The notes under the pieces: model-generated | Database searches by the model: none | Seen by the model: the letters and a program-made list of their open reading frames with translations, nothing else | Told to the model about the DNA's origin: nothing | Position numbers and translations under genes: made by a program | Shown: one piece after another, positions 16,091 through 25,916 of the stretch | Position numbering within the stretch: position 1 is the first letter of the stretch | How the letters are laid out: the number at the start of each line of letters is the position of its first letter | DNA from: Caballeronia concitans | Lineage (GTDB): Bacteria; Pseudomonadota; Gammaproteobacteria; Burkholderiales; Burkholderiaceae | NCBI RefSeq assembly: GCF_001544615.1 | Contig: NZ_FCNV02000007.1 | Span: 124,001-188,000, forward strand | Direction of reading: 5' to 3' | DNA: 64,000 nt

Positions 16091-17563
16091 ATGACGCAAG
16101 CATTCTTCAACGAGATGTTCGAGCGCAATGACCTGGAAGCGCGTGGAGTGCCAGCGTCGGCGTTTCGGGGCGTGGGCGATCCACGCTCGCATTACCGCGA
16201 ATTCATGGAATGGCTCAGCGCGCAGAGCGAGCAGCAGATCGACTTGAAGCGCGCGGAGGCGGATCTCAACTTCCGGCGCGTCGGCATTACCTTCGCCGTC
16301 TATGGAACGAGCGATGTCCCCGGCATCATTCCCGAACGCACGATTCCGTTCGATGTCATTCCGCGCATCTTTCCCGCAGACGAATGGCGCGCGCTGGAGC
16401 GCGGTCTCAGGCAACGCGTGAACGCGCTCAACCGCTTCATCCACGACATCTATCACGATCAGGACATCATCCGCGCGGGCATCATTCCTGAAGCGCAGAT
16501 CGTCGGCAACGCGCAGTATCGGCCGCAAATGCGCGGTGTCGATGTGACGCGGAATATCTATGCGCATATCGCGGGCATCGATATCGTGCGTGCGGGGCAG
16601 GGTGAGTTTTATGTGCTCGAAGACAATCTGCGCGTGCCGTCGGGCGTGTCGTACATGCTGGAAAACCGCAAGATGATGATGCGGCTCTTCCCCGATCTCT
16701 TCGCGCGCAATCGTGTGGCGCCCGTCGCGCATTACCCGGATCTGTTGCTCGATACCTTGCGTGCAGCGGCGCCAGTGAGCGCGGTGAACCCGAACGTCGT
16801 CGTGATGACGCCGGGCATGTACAACTCCGCATACTTCGAGCACGCGTTCCTTGCGCAGCAAATGGGCGTGGAGTTAGTGGAAGGGCAAGACTTGTTCGTC
16901 GACGACGATCATGTCTATATGCGCACCACGCAAGGGCCCCAGCGCGTGGACGTGATTTACCGCCGCGTCGACGATGACTTCCTGGACCCGCTTGTTTTCC
17001 GCGCGGATTCCGCGTTGGGCGTCGCGGGGCTGATTTCGGCGTATCGCGCGGGCAATGTCTCGCTATGCAATGCAGTGGGGACGGGTATCGCGGATGACAA
17101 GTCCATTTATCCGTATGTGCCGGACATGGTTCGCTTCTATCTGGGAGAAGAACCCATTCTGAACAACGTGCCCACGTGGATGTGCCGCAAGCCTGACGAT
17201 CTCAAGTATGTGCTCGCGCATTTGCCGGAACTCGTCGTCAAGGAAACGCATGGCGCGGGCGGATATGGGATGCTGGTCGGGCCTTCGTCGACAGCCGCGC
17301 AAATCGCGGAGTTTCGCGCGGTGCTCGAAGCAAACCCCGAGAAATACATCGCACAGCCGACGCTCGCGCTCTCGACTTGTCCGACCTATGTGGAAGCGGG
17401 CATCGCGCCCCGGCATATCGATCTACGACCGTTCGTGCTCTCCGGCACGGAAGTGCGCATGGTGCCCGGCGGCCTGACGCGCGTTGCCTTGCGCGAAGGC
17501 TCGCTCGTCGTCAATTCGTCGCAAGGAGGCGGCACGAAAGATACCTGGGTGCTGGAACGCTAA
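16091..17563 (+). CDS. Circularly permuted type 2 ATP-grasp protein (DUF404/DUF407)
   Basis: 490 residues; ATG at 16091. The family joins an amino group to a carboxylate through an acyl-phosphate, using ATP, with the ATP-grasp lobes circularly permuted. Seen here: the N-terminal PFDVIPRIFPADEW and RALNRFIHDIYHDQ regions (the latter reads VNALNRFIHDIY), then VVMTPGMYNSAYFEHAFLA, and near the C-terminus a lysine plus glycine-rich phosphate loop, VVKETHGAGGYGMLVGP. No signal peptide. It is followed after 72 nt by an alpha-E gene, its constant partner in this family. Substrates of such amidoligases are unknown; a peptide-like product is the usual prediction. Confidence 0.9.
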   Translation: MTQAFFNEMFERNDLEARGVPASAFRGVGDPRSHYREFMEWLSAQSEQQIDLKRAEADLNFRRVGITFAVYGTSDVPGIIPERTIPFDVIPRIFPADEWRALERGLRQRVNALNRFIHDIYHDQDIIRAGIIPEAQIVGNAQYRPQMRGVDVTRNIYAHIAGIDIVRAGQGEFYVLEDNLRVPSGVSYMLENRKMMMRLFPDLFARNRVAPVAHYPDLLLDTLRAAAPVSAVNPNVVVMTPGMYNSAYFEHAFLAQQMGVELVEGQDLFVDDDHVYMRTTQGPQRVDVIYRRVDDDFLDPLVFRADSALGVAGLISAYRAGNVSLCNAVGTGIADDKSIYPYVPDMVRFYLGEEPILNNVPTWMCRKPDDLKYVLAHLPELVVKETHGAGGYGMLVGPSSTAAQIAEFRAVLEANPEKYIAQPTLALSTCPTYVEAGIAPRHIDLRPFVLSGTEVRMVPGGLTRVALREGSLVVNSSQGGGTKDTWVLER

Positions 17564-17635
17564 GAGACACCAAGACGCTGACGACTAAAACATCAAGACG
17601 CGCATAGACCATCAAGACTTAAAGCGAGAACAGCC

Positions 17636-18646
17636 ATGCTTAGCCGCACCGCGGATCATCTCTTCTGGATGGCGCGTTATACCGAGCGCGCTGAAAACAC
17701 CGCGCGCATGCTCGACGCAAACTATCAGCTCTCGCTCCTGCCGCAATCGGACGAATATGCGGAGCTTGGATGGCGCGCGATGCTGTCGATTTCCGAACTG
17801 AGCGGAACTTACTCGGCGGCGCATCACGGCATGAAGAGCCGCGAGGTCATCGACTTCATGTCGCGCGACATGACCAATCCCTCTTCGATTCTCAGTTGTC
17901 TGCGCGCCGCACGTGAGAACGCGCGTGCGGTTCGCAGTTCGACCAATAGCGAGCTTTGGGAAACGCTCAATACGACGTGGCTCGATGGCCAGCGCCTGCT
18001 GGCGGACGGCATTCTCGATCGCGAGCCGTACACGTTCTTCGAATGGGTGAAGTTCCGTTCGCATTTGTCGCGCGGCGTGCAGCTCGGCACGCTCGTCAAG
18101 GACGATGCGTTCTATTTCATGCGACTCGGCACCTTCATCGAACGCGCGGACAACACAGCACGCATTCTCGACGTCAAGTTCGAAATGATGGAGCAGCGTG
18201 CCGATACGTCGGCGCAGCCCTTCGATTACCACCACTGGACGGCGGTGCTCGGTTCGGTTTCAGGCTTCGAGGTGTATCGCAGGGTGTATCGCGATGTCAT
18301 CACGCCCGAGCGCGTGGCAGGGCTGCTCATTCTTTATCGCGACTGGCCGCGCTCCCTGGCGGCGGCCATTGCGGAAGCGGAACAACTCATTGGTCAAGTG
18401 ACCAACGGACGTCATTCCGAAGCGGCACGCCTCGCCGCGCAATTGAGCGCCGAGCTTAAGAACGGTGATATCGGCGCAATTCTGCAAGGCGGTCTGCACG
18501 CGTATCTCGTGAATTTTCTTGCGCGCGTGAACGAACTCGCAAGCCAGATCAGCCGCGAGTTTCTGTTGCCGATCGCACCGGAGGAGCCTGAGATCACGCA
18601 AGCTCCTTCTCAAACGCAGTCGCAAACGCAAAGCTCGTCGAGTTGA
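17636..18646 (+). CDS. Alpha-E domain protein
   Basis: 336 residues, all-helical alpha-E domain, beginning LSRTADHLFWMARYTERAENTARM, the family signature (an arginine/glutamate-rich helix). It always travels with circularly permuted ATP-grasp proteins and is thought to work with them, perhaps as the other half of the ligase or as a substrate-binding part; no chemistry has been shown. The last 20 residues are Gln/Ser/Thr-rich. A second alpha-E domain occurs fused at 23334-25916. Confidence 0.9.
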   Translation: MLSRTADHLFWMARYTERAENTARMLDANYQLSLLPQSDEYAELGWRAMLSISELSGTYSAAHHGMKSREVIDFMSRDMTNPSSILSCLRAARENARAVRSSTNSELWETLNTTWLDGQRLLADGILDREPYTFFEWVKFRSHLSRGVQLGTLVKDDAFYFMRLGTFIERADNTARILDVKFEMMEQRADTSAQPFDYHHWTAVLGSVSGFEVYRRVYRDVITPERVAGLLILYRDWPRSLAAAIAEAEQLIGQVTNGRHSEAARLAAQLSAELKNGDIGAILQGGLHAYLVNFLARVNELASQISREFLLPIAPEEPEITQAPSQTQSQTQSSSS

Positions 18647-18654
18647 ACGTGCGC

Positions 18655-19716
18655 CTAGCGCCTGGCCGCCGCCGCCACGACACGATGCACGAAACGCAGC
18701 TTGTCGATGACCGGCGGCGCGAGCGCGAACGGATAACCGTCCGGCATGCCGAGGCTGCGGTTCAGGCTGTTCAGCACATAAGTGAGGGGAAACCAGCGAT
18801 TCATGAGGTTATCGAACGTGGTTTCCTCGATAGGCGTCTGGTCGGTGAGCGTGGGTTCGTTCGGCGTATCCGGCACGAGCACGAGGCCGCAGGACACGGC
18901 GGTATCGAGCGTATCCACGATATGCAGGTAATGCGCCCATGTTTCCGCCCAGTCTTCCCACGGATGCATGGTCGCGTATGCGCTGATGTAATTGTCGGCC
19001 CAGTTCGGCGGCGGGCCTTGCTTGTAATGGCGATCGAGCGCGGCGGCATAGTCTTGCTGCTCGTCGCCGAAAGCCGTGCGAAATGCCTTGATGCGCGGTG
19101 TATCCGCAATCAGGCGATCGAAGAAATAGTGCCCTGTTTCATGACGAAAATGACCGAGCAGCGTCCGATACGGCTCGTGCAGCGAAGAACGGAGTTTCTC
19201 GCGATGCGCGTCGTCAGCTTCGGCAACGTTCAGCGTGATGAGGCCGTTGTTATGACCGGTCATCACGCCCTTGCCTTCGGCGTCGGCTTCGAGGAACTGG
19301 AATTCGAGTCCGTGTTCCGGGTCTTGCTGACGCGACGTGACATCGAGACCCAGTTCGCCGAGCGTGTAGAGCAGGCGGCGCTTCGCGTTCTCTATGCGAT
19401 ACCAGTAAAGACGATTCTCCGGCTGCGCAAGATTGGGAATGGTGCTCGTGAGTTGGCAAGAGCAGCAGAGCGTGTCCTCGGAGTCGGCGGGAATGACCCA
19501 ATTGCAGACGTTCTCGACTGCATAGTTATGGCAAGGACGATAGAACAAATCCTTTGCAAGCGGATGCAGGCTTTTCCAGCGGCCATCGTCGGTTTCTTCA
19601 AAGGCACTGATCTGACTCAGCTCGGGCACGTAGCCAAGCCGCGCGCCGCATTTTTCGCAATGCGTGTTTTCGAAAAACACGAGTTGATTGCAACGATTGC
19701 AATGAAAGGTCTTCAT
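18655..19716 (-). CDS. Zinc-ribbon putative metallopeptidase (DUF2248-like)
   Basis: 353 residues. The start has two CxxC pairs (CNRC and CEKC, within the first 25 residues) forming a zinc ribbon, with further cysteines at LCCSCQ. The middle has RHETGHYFFDRL, an HExxH zinc-protease motif, and a C-terminal WEDWAETWAHYLHI that could supply the third ligand. This matches a family annotated as putative zinc-binding metallopeptidase. It is convergent with the alpha-E gene (8 nt apart) and divergent from the large transglutaminase gene, inside the ATP-grasp cluster. A processing or hydrolytic role in that system is plausible but inferred. Confidence 0.8.
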   Translation of the reverse strand: MKTFHCNRCNQLVFFENTHCEKCGARLGYVPELSQISAFEETDDGRWKSLHPLAKDLFYRPCHNYAVENVCNWVIPADSEDTLCCSCQLTSTIPNLAQPENRLYWYRIENAKRRLLYTLGELGLDVTSRQQDPEHGLEFQFLEADAEGKGVMTGHNNGLITLNVAEADDAHREKLRSSLHEPYRTLLGHFRHETGHYFFDRLIADTPRIKAFRTAFGDEQQDYAAALDRHYKQGPPPNWADNYISAYATMHPWEDWAETWAHYLHIVDTLDTAVSCGLVLVPDTPNEPTLTDQTPIEETTFDNLMNRWFPLTYVLNSLNRSLGMPDGYPFALAPPVIDKLRFVHRVVAAAARR

Positions 19717-19841
19717 GGTGTGGACCGGAAGGAGGAACGGACCGAGCGTTGGCGGGGTGGGTCAGCGCGACGGTTGCAAGGAGCGTGCCCCGCCTGACAG
19801 CCAAGCCTCTTTCCAGAGAAAAACCGATCAAGGAGTTGCGT

Positions 19842-22800
19842 GTGTCCATTCGTGTCGCGTTGAACCATGTCACGCATTACCGCTATGACCGCCTCGTCGG
19901 CTTGTCGCCGCAAGTGGTGCGCTTGCGGCCCGCACCGCATTGCCGCACGCCCATTCTTTCTTACTCGATACGCGTCGAACCCGAGGAACACTTCATCAAC
20001 TGGCAACAGGACGCATTCGCGAACTATCAGGCGCGGCTCGTTTTTCCCGAGAAAACACGCGAATTCAAGGTGACGGTCGATCTCGTCGCGGAGATGGCCG
20101 TCTACAACCCATTCGATTTCTTTCTCGAACCGTCTGCGGAAACGTTTCCCTTCAGTTATGCGCCGGATCTGCTGCACGACCTTGCGCCGTATATGGTGAA
20201 GCGCGAATTGACCCCGCGCTTTGCGGCGTTCGTCGAAAGCATCGACCGTTCAACGGCGCACCCGACAGTGAATTTCCTCGTCGATTTGAATCAGCGCCTG
20301 GCGAATGAAATTCGCTATCTCATTCGCATGGAGCCGGGCGTGCAGACGCCGGAAGAAACGCTTGCGCGTGCGGCGGGGTCGTGTCGCGATTCCGGCTGGC
20401 TGCTTGTCGAAACACTGCGGCATCTGGGACTCGCCGCGCGCTTCGTGTCCGGCTATCTGCTGCAACTCGCGCCCGACGTGAAATCGCTCGATGGCCCGAG
20501 CGGCACCGAAGTCGACTTCACCGACCTGCATGCGTGGTGCGAAGTCTTTCTGCCGGGCGCGGGGTGGATCGGCTTCGATCCGACTTCGGGCCTGCTCGCG
20601 GGCGAAGGACACATTCCCGTCGCGTGCACGCCGGAGCCGGATAGCGCAGCGCCCGTTTCCGGTGCGGTCGAGAAATGCGAAGTCGAATTCACTCATGCGA
20701 TGTCCATCGAACGTGTGCTCGAGACGCCGCGTGTGACGAAGCCTTATAGCGATGATGACTGGGACGCGGTCCTGCGCATGGGCGCACAAGTGGATGCGCA
20801 ACTGGAGGCATCCGATGTGCGCCTGACGATGGGCGGCGAGCCGACCTACGTTTCGGTGCGCGACCGCGATGCACCGGAATGGAACACCGACGCGCTCGGG
20901 CCGACCAAGCGCGCGTATGCGGTCTCGCTGATGAACAAGCTGCGCGCGCAATACGGCGGGGGCGGCTTTCTCCATATTGGTCAGGGCAAGTGGTATCCGG
21001 GCGAGCAATTGCCGCGCTGGGCCTTGTCGCTTTACTGGCGCGCGGACGGCGAACCTTGCTGGACCGACCCATCGCTTCTCGCCGACGAACGGCAGCCCGC
21101 GAACTACACATCCGACGACGCCGCGCGCTTCATTCAACATCTCGCGGGCAAGCTGTCTTTGGATACAAAATACATTCAGCCCGGCTACGAAGACACCTGG
21201 TATTACCTTTGGCGCGAACGCCGGTTGCCGGTGAATGTCGATCCTTTCGACTCGCGCCTCGGCGACGAACTCGAACGCGTCCGTCTTCGCCGCGTCTTCG
21301 ATGCAGGCCTGTCATCGGTCATCGGCTATGCGCTGCCCGTCGCCCGAGAGGAAGCGGACGCCTCCGGCGCGGCGCGCTGGCGGACGGGCCCGTGGTTCCT
21401 GCGCGACGAGCGCATGTACCTCGTTCCCGGCGATTCGCCGATGGGCTACCGCTTGCCGCTCGACTCGCTGCCGTGGGTATCGGAAGGCGACTACCCGTGG
21501 CAACACGAGCACGATCCGTTCGCGCCGTCCGCGCCGCTTCGTCGTGCGGCCGAACTCCGCATGCAATACATGCAAGACGCCGATTTGCATGCTGCATCCG
21601 GCATGCCGCATGCAAAACGCCAAATCGAGCCCGATGCGACCGCCACGAGCACCGACCGCGTCCCCGCGCGGGGCGAGTCGGCGGCGTGGATCGCGCGTAC
21701 CGCGATCTGCGTGGAAGCGCGCGACCCGGCGCGTGCCGCCGGCCCGAAGGCGGAAGCCGAGGCGCTGAAGACGTCGGAGCAGGGCAGTCAAGGCAACAAG
21801 CTGATGCACGTTTTCATGCCCCCGCTTTCGGGCATCGACGAGTATCTCGATCTGCTCGCCGCCGTCGAAGCGACCGCTGCGGATTTGCGGATGCCCGTCA
21901 TTATCGAAGGCTATCCGCCGCCGCGCGATGCGCGTCTGAAGCTGCTTCAGGTCACGCCCGACCCCGGCGTGGTGGAGGTGAACATTCATCCGGCGTCGAA
22001 CTGGAACGAGCTCGTCGATCACACCGAATTCCTCTACAACGCCGCGCACGAGTCGTATCTGAGCCCGGAGAAATTCATGCTGGACGGCCGCCACACCGGC
22101 ACCGGCGGCGGCAATCACTTCGTGCTCGGCGGCGCGACCCCGCCCGACAGCCCGTTCCTGCGACGCCCCGATCTGCTCGCGAGCCTGATCGCGTACTGGC
22201 ACAACCATCCGTCGCTCTCGATGCTGTTTTCCGGCCTCTTCATCGGCCCTACAAGCCAGGCGCCGCGCGTCGACGAGGCGCGCAACGATCAGGTCTATGA
22301 ACTCGAGATCGCATTCGCCGAACTTCAGCGGCAAGTGGACCTACTCGGCGGACGCGGCAGCGCGGCGGTGCCGCCGTGGCTCATCGACCGCATTCTGCGC
22401 AACATCCTGATCGATGTGACGGGCAACACGCACCGCGCGGAATTCTGCATCGACAAACTGTATTCGCCGGATGGACCAACCGGCCGCCTCGGCCTGCTCG
22501 AACTGCGCGGATTCGAAATGCCGCCTCACGCGCGTATGAGTCTCGTGCAGCAACTGCTCTTGCGTGCGCTCGTCGCGCGCTTTTGGCAGACGCCGTACAC
22601 GGCGCGCCTCACGCGCTGGGGCACCGAGCTGCATGATCGCTTCATGCTGAGCACGTTCGTGCAGATGGACTTCGACGACGTGCTCGCCGAACTGCGCGAC
22701 GCCGGTTTCGCATTCGAACGCAAATGGTTCGATCCGCATTTTGAATTCCGTTTTCCGCTCGTCGGTGAATACGATACCAACGGCATTTCGCTCACCATCC

Positions 22801-23291
22801 GCAACGCGCTGGAGCCGTGGCACGTGCTGGGCGAGACGGGCGCGATCGGCGGCACCGTGCGTTATGTCGATTCATCCGTCGAGCGGCTCGAAGTGCTTGC
22901 AATCGGCTTGAACGACAACCGTCATGTGGTGACCGTGAATGGCGAACGCTTGCCGCTGCAATCGACCGGACGCGTGAGCGAATATGTCGCGGGCGTGCGC
23001 TTTCGGGCATGGCGGCAGGCACAGGCGCTGCATCCGACGATCGATGCGCATGCGCCGCTCACGTTCGATATCGTCGATACATGGACGGGCCGCTCGATCG
23101 GCGGATGTCAGTATCATGTTGCGCATCCGGGCGGACGCAACTACGAGACGTTCCCGGTCAATGCATACGAAGCGGAAAGCCGCCGCCGCGCGCGCTTCTT
23201 TGCAAGCGGCCATACGCCGGGACGGTTGAGTATCGAGCCGCGCGAACGCAGCCTCGAATTTCCGTTCACGCTCGACATGCGTCGCCGCTGA
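19842..23291 (+). CDS. Large transglutaminase-like protein with DUF2126 domain
   Basis: 1149 residues. I start at the GTG at 19842: AGGAG lies six bases upstream and the following SIRVALNHVTHYRYDR is the conserved family start; an in-frame ATG at 19749 adds only low-complexity residues. Residues 1-280 are a transglutaminase/protease fold with triad Cys181 (GSCRDSGW), His230 (LHAWCE) and Asp246 (GFDPTSG). The remaining 850 residues are DUF2126, with ASDVRLTMGGEPTYVS, HNHPSLSMLFSG and LYSPDGPTGRLGLLELRGFE-like segments. Such proteins are predicted peptidases or amide-forming enzymes working with the ATP-grasp/alpha-E pair. No signal peptide. Confidence 0.9.
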   Translation: MSIRVALNHVTHYRYDRLVGLSPQVVRLRPAPHCRTPILSYSIRVEPEEHFINWQQDAFANYQARLVFPEKTREFKVTVDLVAEMAVYNPFDFFLEPSAETFPFSYAPDLLHDLAPYMVKRELTPRFAAFVESIDRSTAHPTVNFLVDLNQRLANEIRYLIRMEPGVQTPEETLARAAGSCRDSGWLLVETLRHLGLAARFVSGYLLQLAPDVKSLDGPSGTEVDFTDLHAWCEVFLPGAGWIGFDPTSGLLAGEGHIPVACTPEPDSAAPVSGAVEKCEVEFTHAMSIERVLETPRVTKPYSDDDWDAVLRMGAQVDAQLEASDVRLTMGGEPTYVSVRDRDAPEWNTDALGPTKRAYAVSLMNKLRAQYGGGGFLHIGQGKWYPGEQLPRWALSLYWRADGEPCWTDPSLLADERQPANYTSDDAARFIQHLAGKLSLDTKYIQPGYEDTWYYLWRERRLPVNVDPFDSRLGDELERVRLRRVFDAGLSSVIGYALPVAREEADASGAARWRTGPWFLRDERMYLVPGDSPMGYRLPLDSLPWVSEGDYPWQHEHDPFAPSAPLRRAAELRMQYMQDADLHAASGMPHAKRQIEPDATATSTDRVPARGESAAWIARTAICVEARDPARAAGPKAEAEALKTSEQGSQGNKLMHVFMPPLSGIDEYLDLLAAVEATAADLRMPVIIEGYPPPRDARLKLLQVTPDPGVVEVNIHPASNWNELVDHTEFLYNAAHESYLSPEKFMLDGRHTGTGGGNHFVLGGATPPDSPFLRRPDLLASLIAYWHNHPSLSMLFSGLFIGPTSQAPRVDEARNDQVYELEIAFAELQRQVDLLGGRGSAAVPPWLIDRILRNILIDVTGNTHRAEFCIDKLYSPDGPTGRLGLLELRGFEMPPHARMSLVQQLLLRALVARFWQTPYTARLTRWGTELHDRFMLSTFVQMDFDDVLAELRDAGFAFERKWFDPHFEFRFPLVGEYDTNGISLTIRNALEPWHVLGETGAIGGTVRYVDSSVERLEVLAIGLNDNRHVVTVNGERLPLQSTGRVSEYVAGVRFRAWRQAQALHPTIDAHAPLTFDIVDTWTGRSIGGCQYHVAHPGGRNYETFPVNAYEAESRRRARFFASGHTPGRLSIEPRERSLEFPFTLDMRRR

Positions 23292-23333
23292 GCGCATCGG
23301 TCACGCGCGAACATCATCGACTAAGAGACGACA

Positions 23334-25916
23334 TTGGCGTTCCAATCCACCTTGCCCTTCGATGCAACGGCCGCGCAACTCGATGCGCTCACGCTTCTGC
23401 GCGTGCTGCCCGCACGCGAAGGACGCTGGGACGAGTTGCGCGATGCGTCCGGCCAGTTGCGCGAACCGTGGCGCCAGTTCTTCGAACTGCTCGGCGAACA
23501 GGGCATTGCGCGCCTCGATGACGGCGTCGCGGCAGTCGCGCAACAGATTCGCGATAACGACATCACGTACAACGTCTATGCCGACAATGGCGAGCCGCGT
23601 GCATGGTCGCTCGACTTGCTGCCGCTCGTGATTGACGAGGACGAGTGGGCCGCGATCGAACGTGGCGTCGCGCAGCGGGCGCGTTTGATGGAAGCGATCA
23701 TCGCCGATACATACGGTCCGCAAACGCTCCTGCAACGCGGCTTGTTGCCGGGTGCGCTCGTGTTCGGGCATCCCGGTTATCTGCGTTCGGTGAAGGGCTT
23801 CATGCCGCCGGACGGGCGCTTTCTGCGGATCGTGGCGGTCGATCTCGCGCGTTCGCCATCGGGTGCGTGGACGGTCATCGCGCATCGCACGGAAGCGCCT
23901 TCGGGACTGGGTTATGCATTGGAGAACCGGCTGATCGTCGGGAGTCTCTTCACCGATCCTTTTCGTGCAATGCGCGTGAGCCGCCTCGCATCGACCTACT
24001 CACAACTCGTGGCCACGCTCGCGCAGGCGGCGCGCGCGACGATGCGCGATGACGAAGCGGATCGCAATGACGCGCCGCATATCGCGCTATTGACGCCGGG
24101 ACCATTCAGCGAAACTTACTTCGAACATGTGTTTCTCGCGCGTTATCTGGGCGTCACGCTCGTGGAAGGCAAGGACCTCACCGTGCGTCAGGACAAGCTG
24201 TATCTGAAGACGCTTGCGGGCCTCTCGCGCGTGCATGCCGTGCTGCGCCGCTTGGACGATGCGTTCTGCGATCCCGTCGAATTGCGAGCGGATTCGAGCA
24301 TCGGCGTGCCCGGTCTCTTGCAGGTCATGCGCGCGGGCAACGTGGCGATATCCAACGTGCCCGGCGCAGGTTTCACCGAATCGCCGGCACTCAATGCTTT
24401 CTTGCCGGGCATTGCCGATGCGTTGCTCGGTGAATCGCTCGAACTGCCCACGGTGCCGACATGGTGGTGCGGCGAAGAAGCCGCGCGCAGCGAAGCATTC
24501 GAGCAACTCGATGACGCATTGCTCGTGCCGACGTGGCCGGGCGCGCAAGCCGATCGTGCGCCCGGCATCGAGGCGGGCGTGCAGAAACTCGCGGACTGGC
24601 GCGAACGCATCGAACGTACGCCTGACGTCTTCACGTTGCAGCAGAGCTTGCCGTTCTCAAGCGCGCCGCGCTTTCATGATGGCGCGCTCGGCGCTCGCCC
24701 ATGTGTGTTGCGTGCTTATGCGATCGCCGATGTCGATGGCACATGGCGCGTGATGCCCGGCGGCTTCACGCGCCTCGCGGCCGACAGGCGCGCGACCGTC
24801 TCGATGCAATTCGGAGGCAGCAGCGTCGATACGTGGGTGCTGTCGAGCGAACCGGGACCGGCCACATCGTTGCGCCCTTCGATGAAGCCCGGCGATTTGC
24901 GCAAGCATCGCATCGTGTCGAGCCGCGCTGCGGAAAACCTCTTTTGGGCGGGACGTTATGGCGAACGCGTGGAGAACAACGTGCGTCTATGTCGCCTGTT
25001 GCTGGGTTCACTCGATACGAGCGATGCAGACGCGATGTTCAGCACGCTCGTCGAACTCGCGCAGCAGTGCGGCCTCATTCCATCCATCGATACGCTTGCA
25101 CGCAGCTCGCGACATGCGTTCGAACGCGTGCTCGTTGCGGGACTCGCGGAAAGCGCCACGCAGACGAGCATCGGCGGCAATCTCACGGAACAGGCGCGCG
25201 CATGCGGCGAGATACGCGACAGGCTTTCGACCGATCACTGGCGCACGATCCTCGCATCGCGCAATGACTTTCGCGATGCGTTGGCACGTCTCAAACTCGC
25301 ATCGCCTGAAGCGGGCTTCGACTATGACCGCGTGATGCTTTCGGGCGCACTGGAACATCTCGCCACGCAGCTTCTTGCGATCAGCGGCGCGCAAGGCGAT
25401 CGCATGACACGCGATGAAGCATGGCGGCTCATCTTTATCGGCAGAATGATCGAGCGCGTTTCGACGATGTCGACCTTTCTGCGCGCCGCCGCCGAACACG
25501 ACACACTCGGCGTGCCGGCGGGCTTCGACTTGCTGCTGCAACTTTTCGACAGCACGCTGACGTATCGCTCGCTCTATCCGGGGCGCCTCGAAGTGCCTGC
25601 GCTCATCGATCTGATCGTCGTGGACAGGACCAATCCGCGCGGGCTTTATGGCGTCTATGCGCGCTTGTGCGTGAAGCTCGATGAGATCGCCGCTGCGGCG
25701 GGTGGCGCACGGCGCGCGAATTTCTCGGGCATCGTTCCCCACGTGGATGCGTTGCCTCAACTCGAAACGCTCTGCGAAACGAGCGAGGACGGCCGCTATG
25801 CCAAGCTCATTGCCTTATGCGACTCGATGATTGCATCGGTGAGCGCGGCATCGACTGAAGTCAGCGCGCGCTATTTCAGCCACGCGAATACGCTTTCCGC
25901 GCAGGTGTCGTCATGA
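23334..25916 (+). CDS. Circularly permuted ATP-grasp fused to an alpha-E domain
   Basis: 860 residues. The start is uncertain: the best fit is a TTG at 23334 with a weak AAGAG upstream, because the conserved STLPFDATAAQLDALTLLRVLP follows at once. Residues 1-510 are a second circularly permuted ATP-grasp; from about 527 a second alpha-E domain begins (SSRAAENLFWAGRYGERVENN). Compared with the stand-alone copy at 16091, the TPGPFSETYFEHVFLARYLG region is kept but the KExxGAGGYGM phosphate loop is not recognisable, so this copy may be inactive or altered. It sits 42 nt after the large transglutaminase gene and overlaps the next gene by 4 nt. Confidence 0.88.
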   Translation: MAFQSTLPFDATAAQLDALTLLRVLPAREGRWDELRDASGQLREPWRQFFELLGEQGIARLDDGVAAVAQQIRDNDITYNVYADNGEPRAWSLDLLPLVIDEDEWAAIERGVAQRARLMEAIIADTYGPQTLLQRGLLPGALVFGHPGYLRSVKGFMPPDGRFLRIVAVDLARSPSGAWTVIAHRTEAPSGLGYALENRLIVGSLFTDPFRAMRVSRLASTYSQLVATLAQAARATMRDDEADRNDAPHIALLTPGPFSETYFEHVFLARYLGVTLVEGKDLTVRQDKLYLKTLAGLSRVHAVLRRLDDAFCDPVELRADSSIGVPGLLQVMRAGNVAISNVPGAGFTESPALNAFLPGIADALLGESLELPTVPTWWCGEEAARSEAFEQLDDALLVPTWPGAQADRAPGIEAGVQKLADWRERIERTPDVFTLQQSLPFSSAPRFHDGALGARPCVLRAYAIADVDGTWRVMPGGFTRLAADRRATVSMQFGGSSVDTWVLSSEPGPATSLRPSMKPGDLRKHRIVSSRAAENLFWAGRYGERVENNVRLCRLLLGSLDTSDADAMFSTLVELAQQCGLIPSIDTLARSSRHAFERVLVAGLAESATQTSIGGNLTEQARACGEIRDRLSTDHWRTILASRNDFRDALARLKLASPEAGFDYDRVMLSGALEHLATQLLAISGAQGDRMTRDEAWRLIFIGRMIERVSTMSTFLRAAAEHDTLGVPAGFDLLLQLFDSTLTYRSLYPGRLEVPALIDLIVVDRTNPRGLYGVYARLCVKLDEIAAAAGGARRANFSGIVPHVDALPQLETLCETSEDGRYAKLIALCDSMIASVSAASTEVSARYFSHANTLSAQVSS

